From Crossaster papposus (taxonomy: Eukaryota; Echinodermata; Asteroidea; Velatida; Solasteridae): 64,000 bases of DNA. The DNA is taken from assembly GCA_037893245.1 (NCBI GenBank), contig JBAIAA010000413.1:372001-436000 (forward strand). The letters run 5' to 3'. A program made the position numbers and the translations under genes. The notes beneath the pieces are model-generated. The model made no database searches and was not told the DNA's origin. It saw only the letters and a program-made list of their open reading frames with translations. This document shows, one piece after another, positions 50,742 to 63,862 of this stretch (position 1 is its first letter; the number at the start of each line of letters is the position of its first letter).

Positions 50742-51227
50742 TGTAAAATCAACAATGTTCACGACCAAGTTTCTTGCACACCGACATCACTGGGGTTTCT
50801 CAAACAACAATCAGATTATTGTCTTGGTCTTTATCTTTCCATTTCTTTTCAATTTTTAGTAGGTTAGCCAATTACATTTTTTAATATTCACACCGAAAGA
50901 AACACACCTCCCGAAAAGTGATACTTCCCGAGCCTGCAAGCAGCCATTTTACAAATGGCATCCCTCCACGTTCTAGGGCAATTAGGACCCATTTTTCAAC
51001 CGTAATTTTGTCAAGTCTGCCCTCGGATTGAAGCTCAAAAACCAGGGAGTTGATCATATGCTATATTTACACAATCCCACCATTTCTTTCACCAAACGGC
51101 ATCCGTTTTCAAAAGAAATTGTGGGGGCACTTTTAATGCAAATGAGCTAGCGTAGAAATGTTCCTTACAATTAGGGTGGTGCACCCTATAGGGTGCACCT
51201 GCCTAATTCAAGTCCCATTGAAAAGAG

Positions 51228-54200
51228 TGTAAAATCAACAATGTTCACGACCAAGTTTCTTGCACACCGACATCACTGGGGTTTCTCAAACAACAATCAG
51301 ATTATTGTCTTGGTCTTTATCTTTCCATTTCTTTTCAATTTTTAGTAGGTTAGCCAATTACATTTTTTAATATTCACACCGAAAGAAACACACCTCCCGA
51401 AAAGTGATACTTCCCGAGCCTGCAAGCAGCCATTTTACAAATGGCATCCCTCCACGTTCTAGGGCAATTAGGACCCATTTTTCAACCGTAATTTTGTCAA
51501 GTCTGCCCTCGGATTGAAGCTCAAAAACCAGGGAGTTGATCCAATGCTATATTTACACAATCCCACCATTTCTTTCACCAAACGGCATCCGTTTTCAAAA
51601 GAAATGGTGGGGGCACTTTTAATGCAAATGAGCTAGCGTAGAAATGTTCCTTACAATTAGGGTGGTGCACCCTATAGGGTGCACCTGCCTAATTCAAGTC
51701 CCATTGAAAACAGTGTAAAATCAACAATGTTCACGACCAAGTTTCTTGCACACCGACATCACTGGGGTTTCTCAAACAACAATCAGATCATTGTCTTGGT
51801 CTTTATCTTTCCATTTCTTTTCAATTTTTAGTAGGTTAGCCAATTACATTTTTTAATATTCACACCGAAAGAAACACACCTCCCGAAAAGTGATACTTCC
51901 CGAGCCTGCAAGCAGCCATTTTACAAATGGCATCCCTCCACGTTCTAGGGCAATTAGGACCCATTTTTCAACCGTAATTTTGTCAAGTCTGCCCTCGGAT
52001 TGAAGCTCAAAAACCAGGGAGTTGATCCTATGCTATATTTACACAATCCCACCATTTCTTTCACCAAACGGCATCCGTTTTCAAAAGAAATGGTGGGGGA
52101 ACTTTTAATGCAAATGAGCTAGCGTAGAAATGTTCCTTACAATTAGGGTGGTGCACCCTATAGGGTGCACCTGCCTAATTCAAGTCCCATTGAAAAGAGT
52201 GTAAAATCAACAATGTTCACGACCAAGTTTCTTGCACACCGACATCACTGGGGTTTCTCAAACAACAATCAGATTATTGTCTTGGTCTTTATCTTTCCAT
52301 TTCTTTTCAATTTTTAGTAGGTTAGCCAATTACATTTTTTAATATTCACACCGAAAGAAACACACCTCCCGAAAAGTGATACTTCCCGAGCCTGCAAGCA
52401 GCCATTTTACAAATGGCATCCCTCCACGTTCTAGGGCAATTAGGACCCATTTTTCAACCGTAATTTTGTCAAGTCTGCCCTCGGATTGAAGCTCAAAAAC
52501 CAGGGAGTTGATCCTATGCTATATTTACACAATCCCACCATTTCTTTCACCAAACGGCATCCGTTTTCAAAAGAAATTGTGGGGGCACTTTTAATGCAAA
52601 TGAGCTAGCGTAGAAATGTTCCTTACAATTAGGGTGGTGCACCCTATAGGGTGCACCTGCCTAATTCAAGTCCCATTGAAAAGAGTGTAAAATCAACAAT
52701 GTTCACGACCAAGTTTCTTGCACACCGACATCACTGGGGTTTCTCAAACAAAAATCAGATTATTGTCTTGGTCTTTATCTTTCCATTTCTTTTCAATTTT
52801 TAGTAGGTTAGCCAATTACATGTTTTAATATTCACACCGAAAGAAACACACCTCCCGAAAAGTGATACTTCCCGAGCCTGCAAGCAGCCATTTTACAAAT
52901 GGCATCCCTCCACGTTCTAGGGCAATTAGGACCCATTTTTCAACCGTAATTTTGTCAAGTCTGCCCTCGGATTGAAGCTCAAAAACCAGGGAGTTGATCC
53001 AATGCTATATTTACACAATCCCACCATTTCTTTCACCAAACGGCATCCGTTTTCAAAAGAAATGGTGGGGGCACTTTTAATGCAAATGAGCTAGCGTAGA
53101 AATGTTCCTTACAATTAGGGTGGTGCACCCTATAGGGTGCACCTGCCTAATTCAAGTCCCATTGAAAACAGTGTAAAATCAACAATGTTCACGACCAAGT
53201 TTCTTGCACACCGACATCACTGGGGTTTCTCAAACAACAATCAGATTTTTGTCTTGGTCTTTATCTTTCCATTTCTTTTCAATTTTTAGTAGGTTAGCCA
53301 ATTACATTTTTTAATATTCACACCGAAAGAAACACACCTCCCGAAAAGTGATACTTCCCGAGCCTGCAAGCAGCCATTTTACAAATGGCATCCCTCCACG
53401 TTCTAGGGCAATTAGGACCCATTTTTCAACCGTAATTTTGTCAAGTCTGCCCTCGGATTGAAGCTCAAAAACCAGGGAGTTGATCCTATGCTATATTTAC
53501 ACAATCCCACCATTTCTTTCACCAAACGGCATCCGTTTTCAAAAGAAATTGTGGGGGCACTTTTAATGCAAATGAGCTAGCGTAGAAATGTTCCTTACAA
53601 TTAGGGTGGTGCACCCTATAGGGTGCACCTGCCTAATTCAAGTCCCATTGAAAAGAGTGTAAAATCAACAATGTTCACGACCAAGTTTCTTGCACACCGA
53701 CATCACTGGGGTTTCTCAAACAACAATCAGATTATTGTCTTGGTCTTTATCTTTCCATTTCTTTTCAATTTTTAGTAGGTTAGCCAATTACATTTTTTAA
53801 TATTCACACCGAAAGAAACACACCTCCCGAAAAGTGATACTTCCCGAGCCTGCAAGCAGCCATTTTACAAATGGCATCCCTCCACGTTCTAGGGCAATTA
53901 GGACCCATTTTTCAACCGTAATTTTGTCAAGTCTGCCCTCGGATTGAAGCTCAAAAACCAGGGAGTTGATCCAATGCTATATTTACACAATCCCACCATT
54001 TCTTTCACCAAACGGCATCCGTTTTCAAAAGAAATGGTGGGGGCACTTTTAATGCAAATGAGCTAGCGTAGAAATGTTCCTTACAATTAGGGTGGTGCAC
54101 CCTATAGGGTGCACCTGCCTAATTCAAGTCCCATTGAAAACAGTGTAAAATCAACAATGTTCACGACCAAGTTTCTTGCACACCGACATCACTGGGGTTT

Positions 54201-56087
54201 CTCAAACAACAATCAGATCATTGTCTTGGTCTTTATCTTTCCATTTCTTTTCAATTTTTAGTAGGTTAGCCAATTACATTTTTTAATATTCACACCAAAA
54301 GAAACACACCTCCCGAAAAGTGATACTTCCCGAGCCTGCAAGCAGCCATTTTACAAATGGCATCCCTCCACGTTCTAGGGCAATTAGGACCCATTTTTCA
54401 ACCGTAATTTTGTCAAGTCTGCCCTCGGATTGAAGCTCAAAAACCAGGGAGTTGATCCTATGCTATATTTACACAATCCCACCATTTCTTTCACCAAACG
54501 GCATCCGTTTTCAAAAGAAATGGTGGGGGAACTTTTAATGCAAATGAGCTAGCGTAGAAATGTTCCTTACAATTAGGGTGGTGCACCCTATAGGGTGCAC
54601 CTGCCTAATTCAAGTCCCATTGAAAAGAGTGTAAAATCAACAATGTTCACGACCAAGTTTCTTGCACACCGACATCACTGGGGTTTCTCAAACAACAATC
54701 AGATTATTGTCTTGGTCTTTATCTTTCCATTTCTTTTCAATTTTTAGTAGGTTAGCCAATTACATTTTTTAATATTCACACCGAAAGAAACACACCTCCC
54801 GAAAAGTGATACTTCCCGAGCCTGCAAGCAGCCATTTTACAAATGGCATCCCTCCACGTTCTAGGGCAATTAGGACCCATTTTTCAACCGTAATTTTGTC
54901 AAGTCTGCCCTCGGATTGAAGCTCAAAAACCAGGGAGTTGATCCTATGCTATATTTACACAATCCCACCATTTCTTTCACCAAACGGCATCCGTTTTCAA
55001 AAGAAATTGTGGGGGCACTTTTAATGCAAATGAGCTAGCGTAGAAATGTTCCTTACAATTAGGGTGGTGCACCCTATAGGGTGCACCTGCCTAATTCAAG
55101 TCCCATTGAAAAGAGTGTAAAATCAACAATGTTCACGACCAAGTTTCTTGCACACCGACATCACTGGGGTTTCTCAAACAACAATCAGATTATTGTCTTG
55201 GTCTTTATCTTTCCATTTCTTTTCAATTTTTAGTAGGTTAGCCAATTACATTTTTTAATATTCACACCGAAAGAAACACACCTCCCGAAAAGTGATACTT
55301 CCCGAGCCTGCAAGCAGCCATTTTACAAATGGCATCCCTCCACGTTCTAGGGCAATTAGGACCCATTTTTCAACCGTAATTTTGTCAAGTCTGCCCTCGG
55401 ATTGAAGCTCAAAAACCAGGGAGTTGATCCAATGCTATATTTACACAATCCCACCATTTCTTTCACCAAACGGCATCCGTTTTCAAAAGAAATGGTGGGG
55501 GCACTTTTAATGCAAATGAGCTAGCGTAGAAATGTTCCTTACAATTAGGGTGGTGCACCCTATAGGGTGCACCTGCCTAATTCAAGTCCCATTGAAAACA
55601 GTGTAAAATCAACAATGTTCACGACCAAGTTTCTTGCACACCGACATCACTGGGGTTTCTCAAACAACAATCAGATTTTTGTCTTGGTCTTTATCTTTCC
55701 ATTTCTTTTCAATTTTTAGTAGGTTAGCCAATTACATTTTTTAATATTCACACCGAAAGAAACACACCTCCCGAAAAGTGATACTTCCCGAGCCTGCAAG
55801 CAGCCATTTTACAAATGGCATCCCTCCACGTTCTAGGGCAATTAGGACCCATTTTTCAACCGTAATTTTGTCAAGTCTGCCCTCGGATTGAAGCTCAAAA
55901 ACCAGGGAGTTGATCCAATGCTATATTTACACAATCCCACCATTTCTTTCACCAAACGGCATCCGTTTTCAAAAGAAATGGTGGGGGCACTTTTAATGCA
56001 AATGAGCTAGCGTAGAAATGTTCCTTACAATTAGGGTGGTGCACCCTATAGGGTGCACCTGCCTAATTCAAGTCCCATTGAAAACAG
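51228..56087. repeat. Five-unit higher-order repeat, two tandem copies (U99-U103, U104-U108)
   Basis: GGTGGGGGAACTT occurs in U100 and U105, 2430 bp apart. AGATCATTG marks U100 and U105, GATTTTTGTC marks U103 and U108, and GAAATGGTGG marks U99, U102, U104 and U107. U102 has private changes (AACAAAAATC and ACATGTTTTAAT). U108 differs from U103 in carrying CCAATG and GGTGG, so its right part may come from another unit. Confidence 0.85.
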
Positions 56088-59000
56088 TGTAAAATCAACA
56101 ATGTTCACGACCAAGTTTCTTGCACACCGACATCACTGGGGTTTCTCAAACAACAATCAGATCATTGTCTTGGTCTTTATCTTTCCATTTCTTTTCAATT
56201 TTTAGTAGGTTAGCCAATTACATTTTTTAATATTCACACCAAAAGAAACACACCTCCCGAAAAGTGATACTTCCCGAGCCTGCAAGCAGCCATTTTACAA
56301 ATGGCATCCCTCCACGTTCTAGGGCAATTAGGACCCATTTTTCAACCGTAATTTTGTCAAGTCTGCCCTCGGATTGAAGCTCAAAAACCAGGGAGTTGAT
56401 CCTATGCTATATTTACACAATCCCACCATTTCTTTCACCAAACGGCATCCGTTTTCAAAAGAAATGGTGGGGGCACTTTTAATGCAAATGAGCAAGCGTA
56501 GAAATGTTCCTTACAATTAGGGTGGTGCACCCTATAGGGTGCACCTGCCTAATTCAAGTCCCATTGAAAACAGTGTAAAATCAACAATGTTCACGACCAA
56601 GTTTCTTGCACACCGACATCACTGGGGTTTCTCAAACAACAATCAGATTATTGTCTTGATCTTTATCTTTCCATTTCTTTTCAATTTTTAGTAGGTTAGC
56701 CAATTACATTTTTTAATATTCACACCGAAAGAAACACACCTCCCGAAAAGTGATACTTCCCGAGCCTGCAAGCAGCCATTTTACAAATGGCATCCCTCCA
56801 CGTTCTAGGGCAATTAGGACCCATTTTTCAACCGTAATTTTGTCAAGTCTGCCCTCGGATTGAAGCTCAAAAACCAGGGAGTTGATCCTATGCTATATTT
56901 ACACAATCCCACCATTTCTTTCACCAAACGGCATCCGTTTTCAAAAGAAATTGTGGGGGCACTTTTAATGCAAATGAGCTAGCGTAGAAATGTTCCTTAC
57001 AATTAGGGTGGTGCACCCTATAGGGTGCACCTGCCTAATTCAAGTCCCATTGAAAACAGTGTAAAATCAACAATGTTCACGACCAAGTTTCTTGCACACC
57101 GACATCACTGGGGTTTCTCAAACAACAATCAGATTATTGTCTTGGTCTTTATCTTTCCATTTCTTTTCAATTTTTAGTAGGTTAGCCAATTACATTTTTT
57201 AATATTCACACCGAAAGAAACACACCTCCCGAAAAGTGATACTTCCCGAGCCTGCAAGCAGCCATTTTACAAATGGCATCCCTCCACGTTCTAGGGCAAT
57301 TAGGACCCATTTTTCAACCGTAATTTTGTCAAGTCTGCCCTCGGATTGAAGCTCAAAAACCAGGGAGTTGATCCAATGCTATATTTACACAATCCCACCA
57401 TTTCTTTCACCAAACGGCATCCGTTTTCAAAAGAAATTGTGGGGGCACTTTTAATGCAAATGAGCTAGCGTAGAAATGTTCCTTACAATTAGGGTGGGGC
57501 ACCCTATAGGGTGCACCTGCCTAATTCAAGTCCCATTGAAAACAGTGTAAAATCAACAATGTTCACGACCAAGTTTCTTGCACACCGACATCACTGGGGT
57601 TTCTCAAACAACAATCAGATTATTGTCTTGGTCTTTATCTTTCCATTTCTTTTCAATTTTTAGTAGGTTAGCCAATTACATTTTTTAATATTCACACCGA
57701 AAGAAACACACCTCCTGAAAAGTGATACTTCCCGAGCCTGCAAGCAGTCATTTTACAAATGGCATCCCTCCACGTTCTAGGGCAATTAGGACCCATTTTT
57801 CAACCGTAATTTTGTCAAGTCTGCCCTCGGATTGAAGCTCAAAAACCAGGGAGTTGATCCTATGCTATATTTACACAATCCCACCATTTCTTTCACCAAA
57901 CGGCATCCGTTTTCAAAAGAAATTGTGGGGGCACTTTTAATGCAAATGAGCTAGCGTAGAAATGTTCCTTACAATTAGGGTGGTGCACCCTATAGGGTGC
58001 ACCTGCCTAATTCAAGTCCCATTGAAAACAGTGTAAAATCAACAATGTTCACGACCAAGTTTCTTGCACACCGACATCACTGGGGTTTCTCAAACAACAA
58101 TCAGATCATTGTCTTGGTCTTTATCTTTCCATTTCTTTTCAATTTTTAGTAGGTTAGCCAATTACATTTTTTAATATTCACACCGAAAGAAACACACCTC
58201 CCGAAAAGTGATACTTCCCGAGCCTGCAAGCAGCCATTTTACAAATGGCATCCCTCCACGTTCTAGGGCAATTAGGACCCATTTTTCAACCGTAATTTTG
58301 TCAAGTCTGCCCTCGGATTGAAGCTCAAAAACCAGGGAGTTGATCCTATGCTATATTTACACAATCCCACCATTTCTTTCACCAAACGGCATCCGTTTTC
58401 AAAAGAAATGGTGGGGGCACTTTTAATGCAAATGAGCTAGCGTAGAAATGTTCCTTACAATTAGGGTGGTGCACCCTATAGGGTGCACCTGCCTAATTCA
58501 AGTCCCATTGAAAACAGTGTAAAATCAACAATGTTCACGACCAAGTTTCTTGCACACCGACATCACTGGGGTTTCTCAAACAACAATCAGATTATTGTCT
58601 TGATCTTTATCTTTTCATTTCTTTTCAATTTTTAGTAGGTTAGCCAATTACATTTTTTAATATTCACACCGAAAGAAACACACCTCCCGAAAAGTGATAC
58701 TTCCCGAGCCTGCAAGCAGCCATTTTACAAATGGCATCCCTCCACGTTCTAGGGCAATTAGGACCCATTTTTCAACCGTAATTTTGTCAAGTCTGCCCTC
58801 GGATTGAAGCTCAAAAACCAGGGAGTTGATCCAATGCTATATTTACACAATCCCACCATTTCTTTCACCAAACGGCATCCGTTTTCAAAAGAAATTGTGG
58901 GGGCACTTTTAATGCAAATGAGCTAGCGTAGAAATGTTCCTTACAATTAGGGTGGGGCACCCTATAGGGTGCACCTGCCTAATTCAAGTCCCATTGAAAA

Positions 59001-60947
59001 CAGTGTAAAATCAACAATGTTCACGACCAAGTTTCTTGCACACCGACATCACTGGGGTTTCTCAAACAACAATCAGATTATTGTCTTGGTCTTTATCTTT
59101 CCATTTCTTTTCAATTTTTAGTAGGTTAGCCAATTACATTTTTTAATATTCACACCGAAAGAAACACACCTCCCGAAAAGTGATACTTCCCGAGCCTGCA
59201 AGCAGCCATTTTACAAATGGCATCCCTCCACGTTCTAGGGCAATTAGGACCCATTTTTCAACCGTAATTTTGTCAGGTCTGCCCTCGGATTGAAGCTCAA
59301 AAACCAGGGAGTTGATCCTATGCTATATTTACACAATCCCACCATTTCTTTCACCAAACGGCATCCGTTTTCAAAAGAAATTGTGGGGGCACTTTTAATG
59401 CAAATGAGCTAGCGTAGAAATGTTCCTTACAATTAGGGTGGTGCACCCTATAGGGTGCACCTGCCTAATTCAAGTCCCATTGAAAACAGTGTAAAATCAA
59501 CAATGTTCACGACCAAGTTTCTTGCACACCGACATCACTGGGGTTTCTCAAACAACAATCAGATCATTGTCTTGGTCTTTATCTTTCCATTTCTTTTCAA
59601 TTTTTAGTAGGTTAGCCAATTACATTTTTTAATATTCACACCGAAAGAAACACACCTCCCGAAAAGTGATACTTCCCGAGCCTGCAAGCAGCCATTTTAC
59701 AAATGGCATCCCTCCACGTTCTAGGGCAATTAGGACCCATTTTTCAACCGTAATTTTGTCAAGTCTGCCCTCGGATTGAAGCTCAAAAACCAGGGAGTTG
59801 ATCCTATGCTATATTTACACAATCCCACCATTTCTTTCACCAAACGGCATCCGTTTTCAAAAGAAATGGTGGGGGCACTTTTAATGCAAATGAGCTAGCG
59901 TAGAAATGTTCCTTACAATTAGGGTGGTGCACCCTATAGGGTGCACCTGCCTAATTCAAGTCCCATTGAAAACAGTGTAAAATCAACAATGTTCACGACC
60001 AAGTTTCTTGCACACCGACATCACTGGGGTTTCTCAAACAACAATCAGATTATTGTCTTGATCTTTATCTTTTCATTTCTTTTCAATTTTTAGTAGGTTA
60101 GCCAATTACATTTTTTAATATTCACACCGAAAGAAACACACCTCCCGAAAAGTGATACTTCCCGAGCCTGCAAGCAGCCATTTTACAAATGGCATCCCTC
60201 CACGTTCTAGGGCAATTAGGACCCATTTTTCAACCGTAATTTTGTCAAGTCTGCCCTCGGATTGAAGCTCAAAAACCAGGGAGTTGATCCTATGCTATAT
60301 TTACACAATCCCACCATTTCTTTCACCAAACGGCATCCGTTTTCAAAAGAAATTGTGGGGGCACTTTTAATGCAAATGAGCTAGCGTAGAAATGTTCCTT
60401 ACAATTAGGGTGGTGCACCCTATAGGGTGCACCTGCCTAATTCAAGTCCCATTGAAAACAGTGTAAAATCAACAATGTTCACGACCAAGTTTCTTGCACA
60501 CCGACATCACTGGGGTTTCTCAAACAACAATCAGATTATTGTCTTGGTCTTTACCTCTTCATTTCTTTTCAATTTTTAGTAGGTTAGCCAATTACATTTT
60601 TTAATATTCACACCGAAAGAAACACACCTCCCGAAAAGTGATACTTCCCGAGCCTGCAAGCAGCCATTTTACAAATGGCATCCCTCCACGTTCTAGGGCA
60701 ATTAGGACCCATTTTTCAACCGTAATTTTGTCAAGTCTGCCCTCGGATTGAAGCTCAAAAACCAGGGAGTTGATCCAATGCTATATTTACACAATCCCAC
60801 CATTTCTTTCACCAAACGGCATCCGTTTTCAAAAGAAATTGTGGGGGCACTTTTAATGCAAATGAGCTAGCGTAGAAATGTTCCTTACAATTAGGGTGGG
60901 GCACCCTATAGGGTGCACCTGCCTAATTCAAGTCCCATTGAAAACAG
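56088..60947. repeat. Three- to four-unit higher-order repeat (U109-U118)
   Basis: AGATCATTG units (U109, U113, U116) are each followed by a CTTGATCTTT unit (U110, U114, U117). GGTGGGGCACC appears in U111, U114 and U118, and CTTTTCATTT in U114 and U117. The spacing is first four units, then three, so the register of copying changed within the block. Confidence 0.75.
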
Positions 60948-61432
60948 TGTAAAATCAACAATGTTCACGACCAAGTTTCTTGCACACCGACATCACTGGG
61001 GTTTCTCAAACAACAATCAGATTATTGTCTTGGTCTTTATCTTTCCATTTCTTTTCAATTTTTAGTAGGTTAGCCAATTACATTTTTTAATATTCACACC
61101 GAAAGAAACACACCTCCCGAAAAGTGATACTTCCCGAGCCTGCAAGCAGCCATTTTACAAATGGCATCCCTCCACGTTCTAGGGCAATTAGGACCCATTT
61201 TTCAACCGTAATTTTGTCAAGTCTGCCCTCGGATTGAAGCTCAAAAACCAGGGAGTTGATCCTATGCTATATTTACACAATCCCACCATTTCTTTCACCA
61301 AACGGCATCCGTTTTCAAAAAAAATTGTGGGGGCACTTTTAATGCAAATGAGCTAGCGTAGAAATTTCCTTACAATTAGGGTGGTGCACCCTATAGGGTG
61401 CACCTGCCTAATTCAAGTCCCATTGAAAACAG
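60948..61432. repeat. U119, unit with a 1-bp deletion (485 bp)
   Basis: GTAGAAATGTTCC is GTAGAAATTTCC here (near 61361-61369), a loss of one G. The unit also has an A-run variant, CAAAAAAAATT, as in U77 and U82. This is the second and last indel that I find in array B. Confidence 0.9.
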
Positions 61433-63862
61433 TGTAAAATCAACAATGTTCACGACCAAGTTTCTTGCACACCGACATCACTGGGGTTTCTCAAACAACA
61501 ATCAGATTATTGTCTTGGTCTTTATCTTTCCATTTCTTTTCAATTTTTAGTAGGTTAGCCAATTACATTTTTTAATATTCACACCGAAAGAAACACACCT
61601 CCCGAAAAGTGATACTTCCCGAGCCTGCAAGCAGCCATTTTACAAATGGCATCCCTCCACGTTCTAGGGCAATTAGGACCCATTTTTCAACCGTAATTTT
61701 GTCAAGTCTGCCCTCGGATTGAAGCTCAAAAACCAGGGAGTTGATCCAATGCTATATTTACACAATCCCACCATTTCTTTCACCAAACGGCATCCGTTTT
61801 CAAAAGAAATTGTGGGGGCACTTTTAATGCAAATGAGCTAGCGTAGAAATGTTCCTTACAATTAGGGTGGTGCACCCTATAGGGTGCACCTGCCTAATTC
61901 AAGTCCCATTGAAAACAGTGTAAAATCAACAATGTTCACGACCAAGTTTCTTGCACACCGACATCACTGGGGTTTCTCAAACAACAATCAGATTATTGTC
62001 TTGGTCTTTATCTTTCCATTTCTTTTCAATTTTTAGTAGGTTAGCCAATTACATTTTTTAATATTCACACCGAAAGAAACACACCTCCCGAAAAGTGATA
62101 CTTCCCGAGCCTGCAAGCAGCCATTTTACAAATGGCATCCCTCCACGTTCTAGGGCAATTAGGACCCATTTTTCAACCGTAATTTTGTCAAGTCTGCCCT
62201 CGGATTGAAGCTCAAAAACCAGGGAGTTGATCCAATGCTATATTTACACAATCCCACCATTTCTTTCACCAAACGGCATCCGTTTTCAAAAGAAATTGTG
62301 GGGGCACTTTTAATGCAAATGAGCTAGCGTAGAAATGTTCCTTACAATTAGGGTGGTGCATCCTATAGGGTGCACCTGCCTAATTCAAGTCCCATTGAAA
62401 ACAGTGTAAAATCAACAATGTTCACGACCAAGTTTCTTGCACACCGACATCACTGGGGTTTCTCAAACAACAATCAGATTATTGTCTTGGTCTTTATCTT
62501 TCCATTTCTTTTCAATTTTTAGTAGGTTAGCCAATTACATTTTTTAATATTCACACCGAAAGAAACACACCTCCCGAAAAGTAATACTTCCCGAGCCTGC
62601 AAGCAGCCATTTTACAAATGGCATCCCTCCACGTTCTAGGGCAATTAGGACCCATTTTTCAACCGTAATTTTGTCAAGTCTGCCATCAGATTGAAGCTCA
62701 AAAACCAGGGAGTTGATCCTATGCTATATTTACACAATCCCACCATTTCTTTCACCAAACGGCATCCGTTTTCAAAAGAAATTGTGGGGGCACTTTTAAT
62801 GCAAATGAGCTAGCGTAGAAATGTTCCTTACAATTAGGGTGGTGCACCCTATAGGGTGCACCTGCCTAATTCAAGTCCCATTGAAAACAGTGTAAAATCA
62901 ACAATGTTCACGACCAATTTTCTTGCACACCGACATCACTGGGGTTTCTCAAACAACAATCAGATTATTGTCTTGGTCTTTATCTTTCCATTTCTTTTCA
63001 ATTTTTAGTAGGTTAGCCAATTACATTTTTTAATATTCACACCGAAAGAAACACACCTCCCGAAAAGTGATACTTCCCGAGCCTGCAAGCAGCCATTTTA
63101 CAAATGGCATCCCTCCACGTTCTAGGGCAATTAGGACCCATTTTTCAACCTTAATTTTGTCAAGTCTGCCCTCGGATTGAAGCTCAAAAACCAGGGAGTT
63201 GATCCAATGCTATATTTACACAATCCCACCATTTCTTTCACCAAACGGCATCCGTTTTCAAAAGAAATTGTGGGGGCACTTTTAATGCAAATGAGCTAGC
63301 GTAGAATTGTTCCTTACAATTAGGGTGGTGCACCCTATAGGGTGCACCTGCCTAATTCAAGTCCCATTGAAAACAGTGTAAAATCAACAATGTTCACGAC
63401 CAAGTTTCTTGCACACCGACATCACTGGGGTTTCTCAAACAACAATCAGATTATTGTCTTGGTCTTTATCTTTCCATTTCTTTTCAATTTTTAGTAGGTT
63501 AGCCAATTACATTTTTTAATATTCACACCGAAAGAAACACACCTCCCGAAAAGTGATACTTCCCGAGCCTGCAAGCAGCCATTTTACAAATGGCATCCCT
63601 CCACGTTCTAGGGCAATTAGGACCCATTTTTCAACCGTAATTTTGTCAAGTCTGCCCTCGGATTGAAGCTCAAAAACCAGGGAGTTGATCCAATGCTATA
63701 TTTACACAATCCCACCATTTCTTTCACCAAACGGCATCCGTTTTCAAAAGAAATTGTGGGGGCACTTTTAATGCAAATGAGCTAGCGTAGAAATGTTCCT
63801 TACAATTAGGGTGGTGCACCCTATAGGGTGCACCTGCCTAATTCAAGTCCCATTGAAAACAG

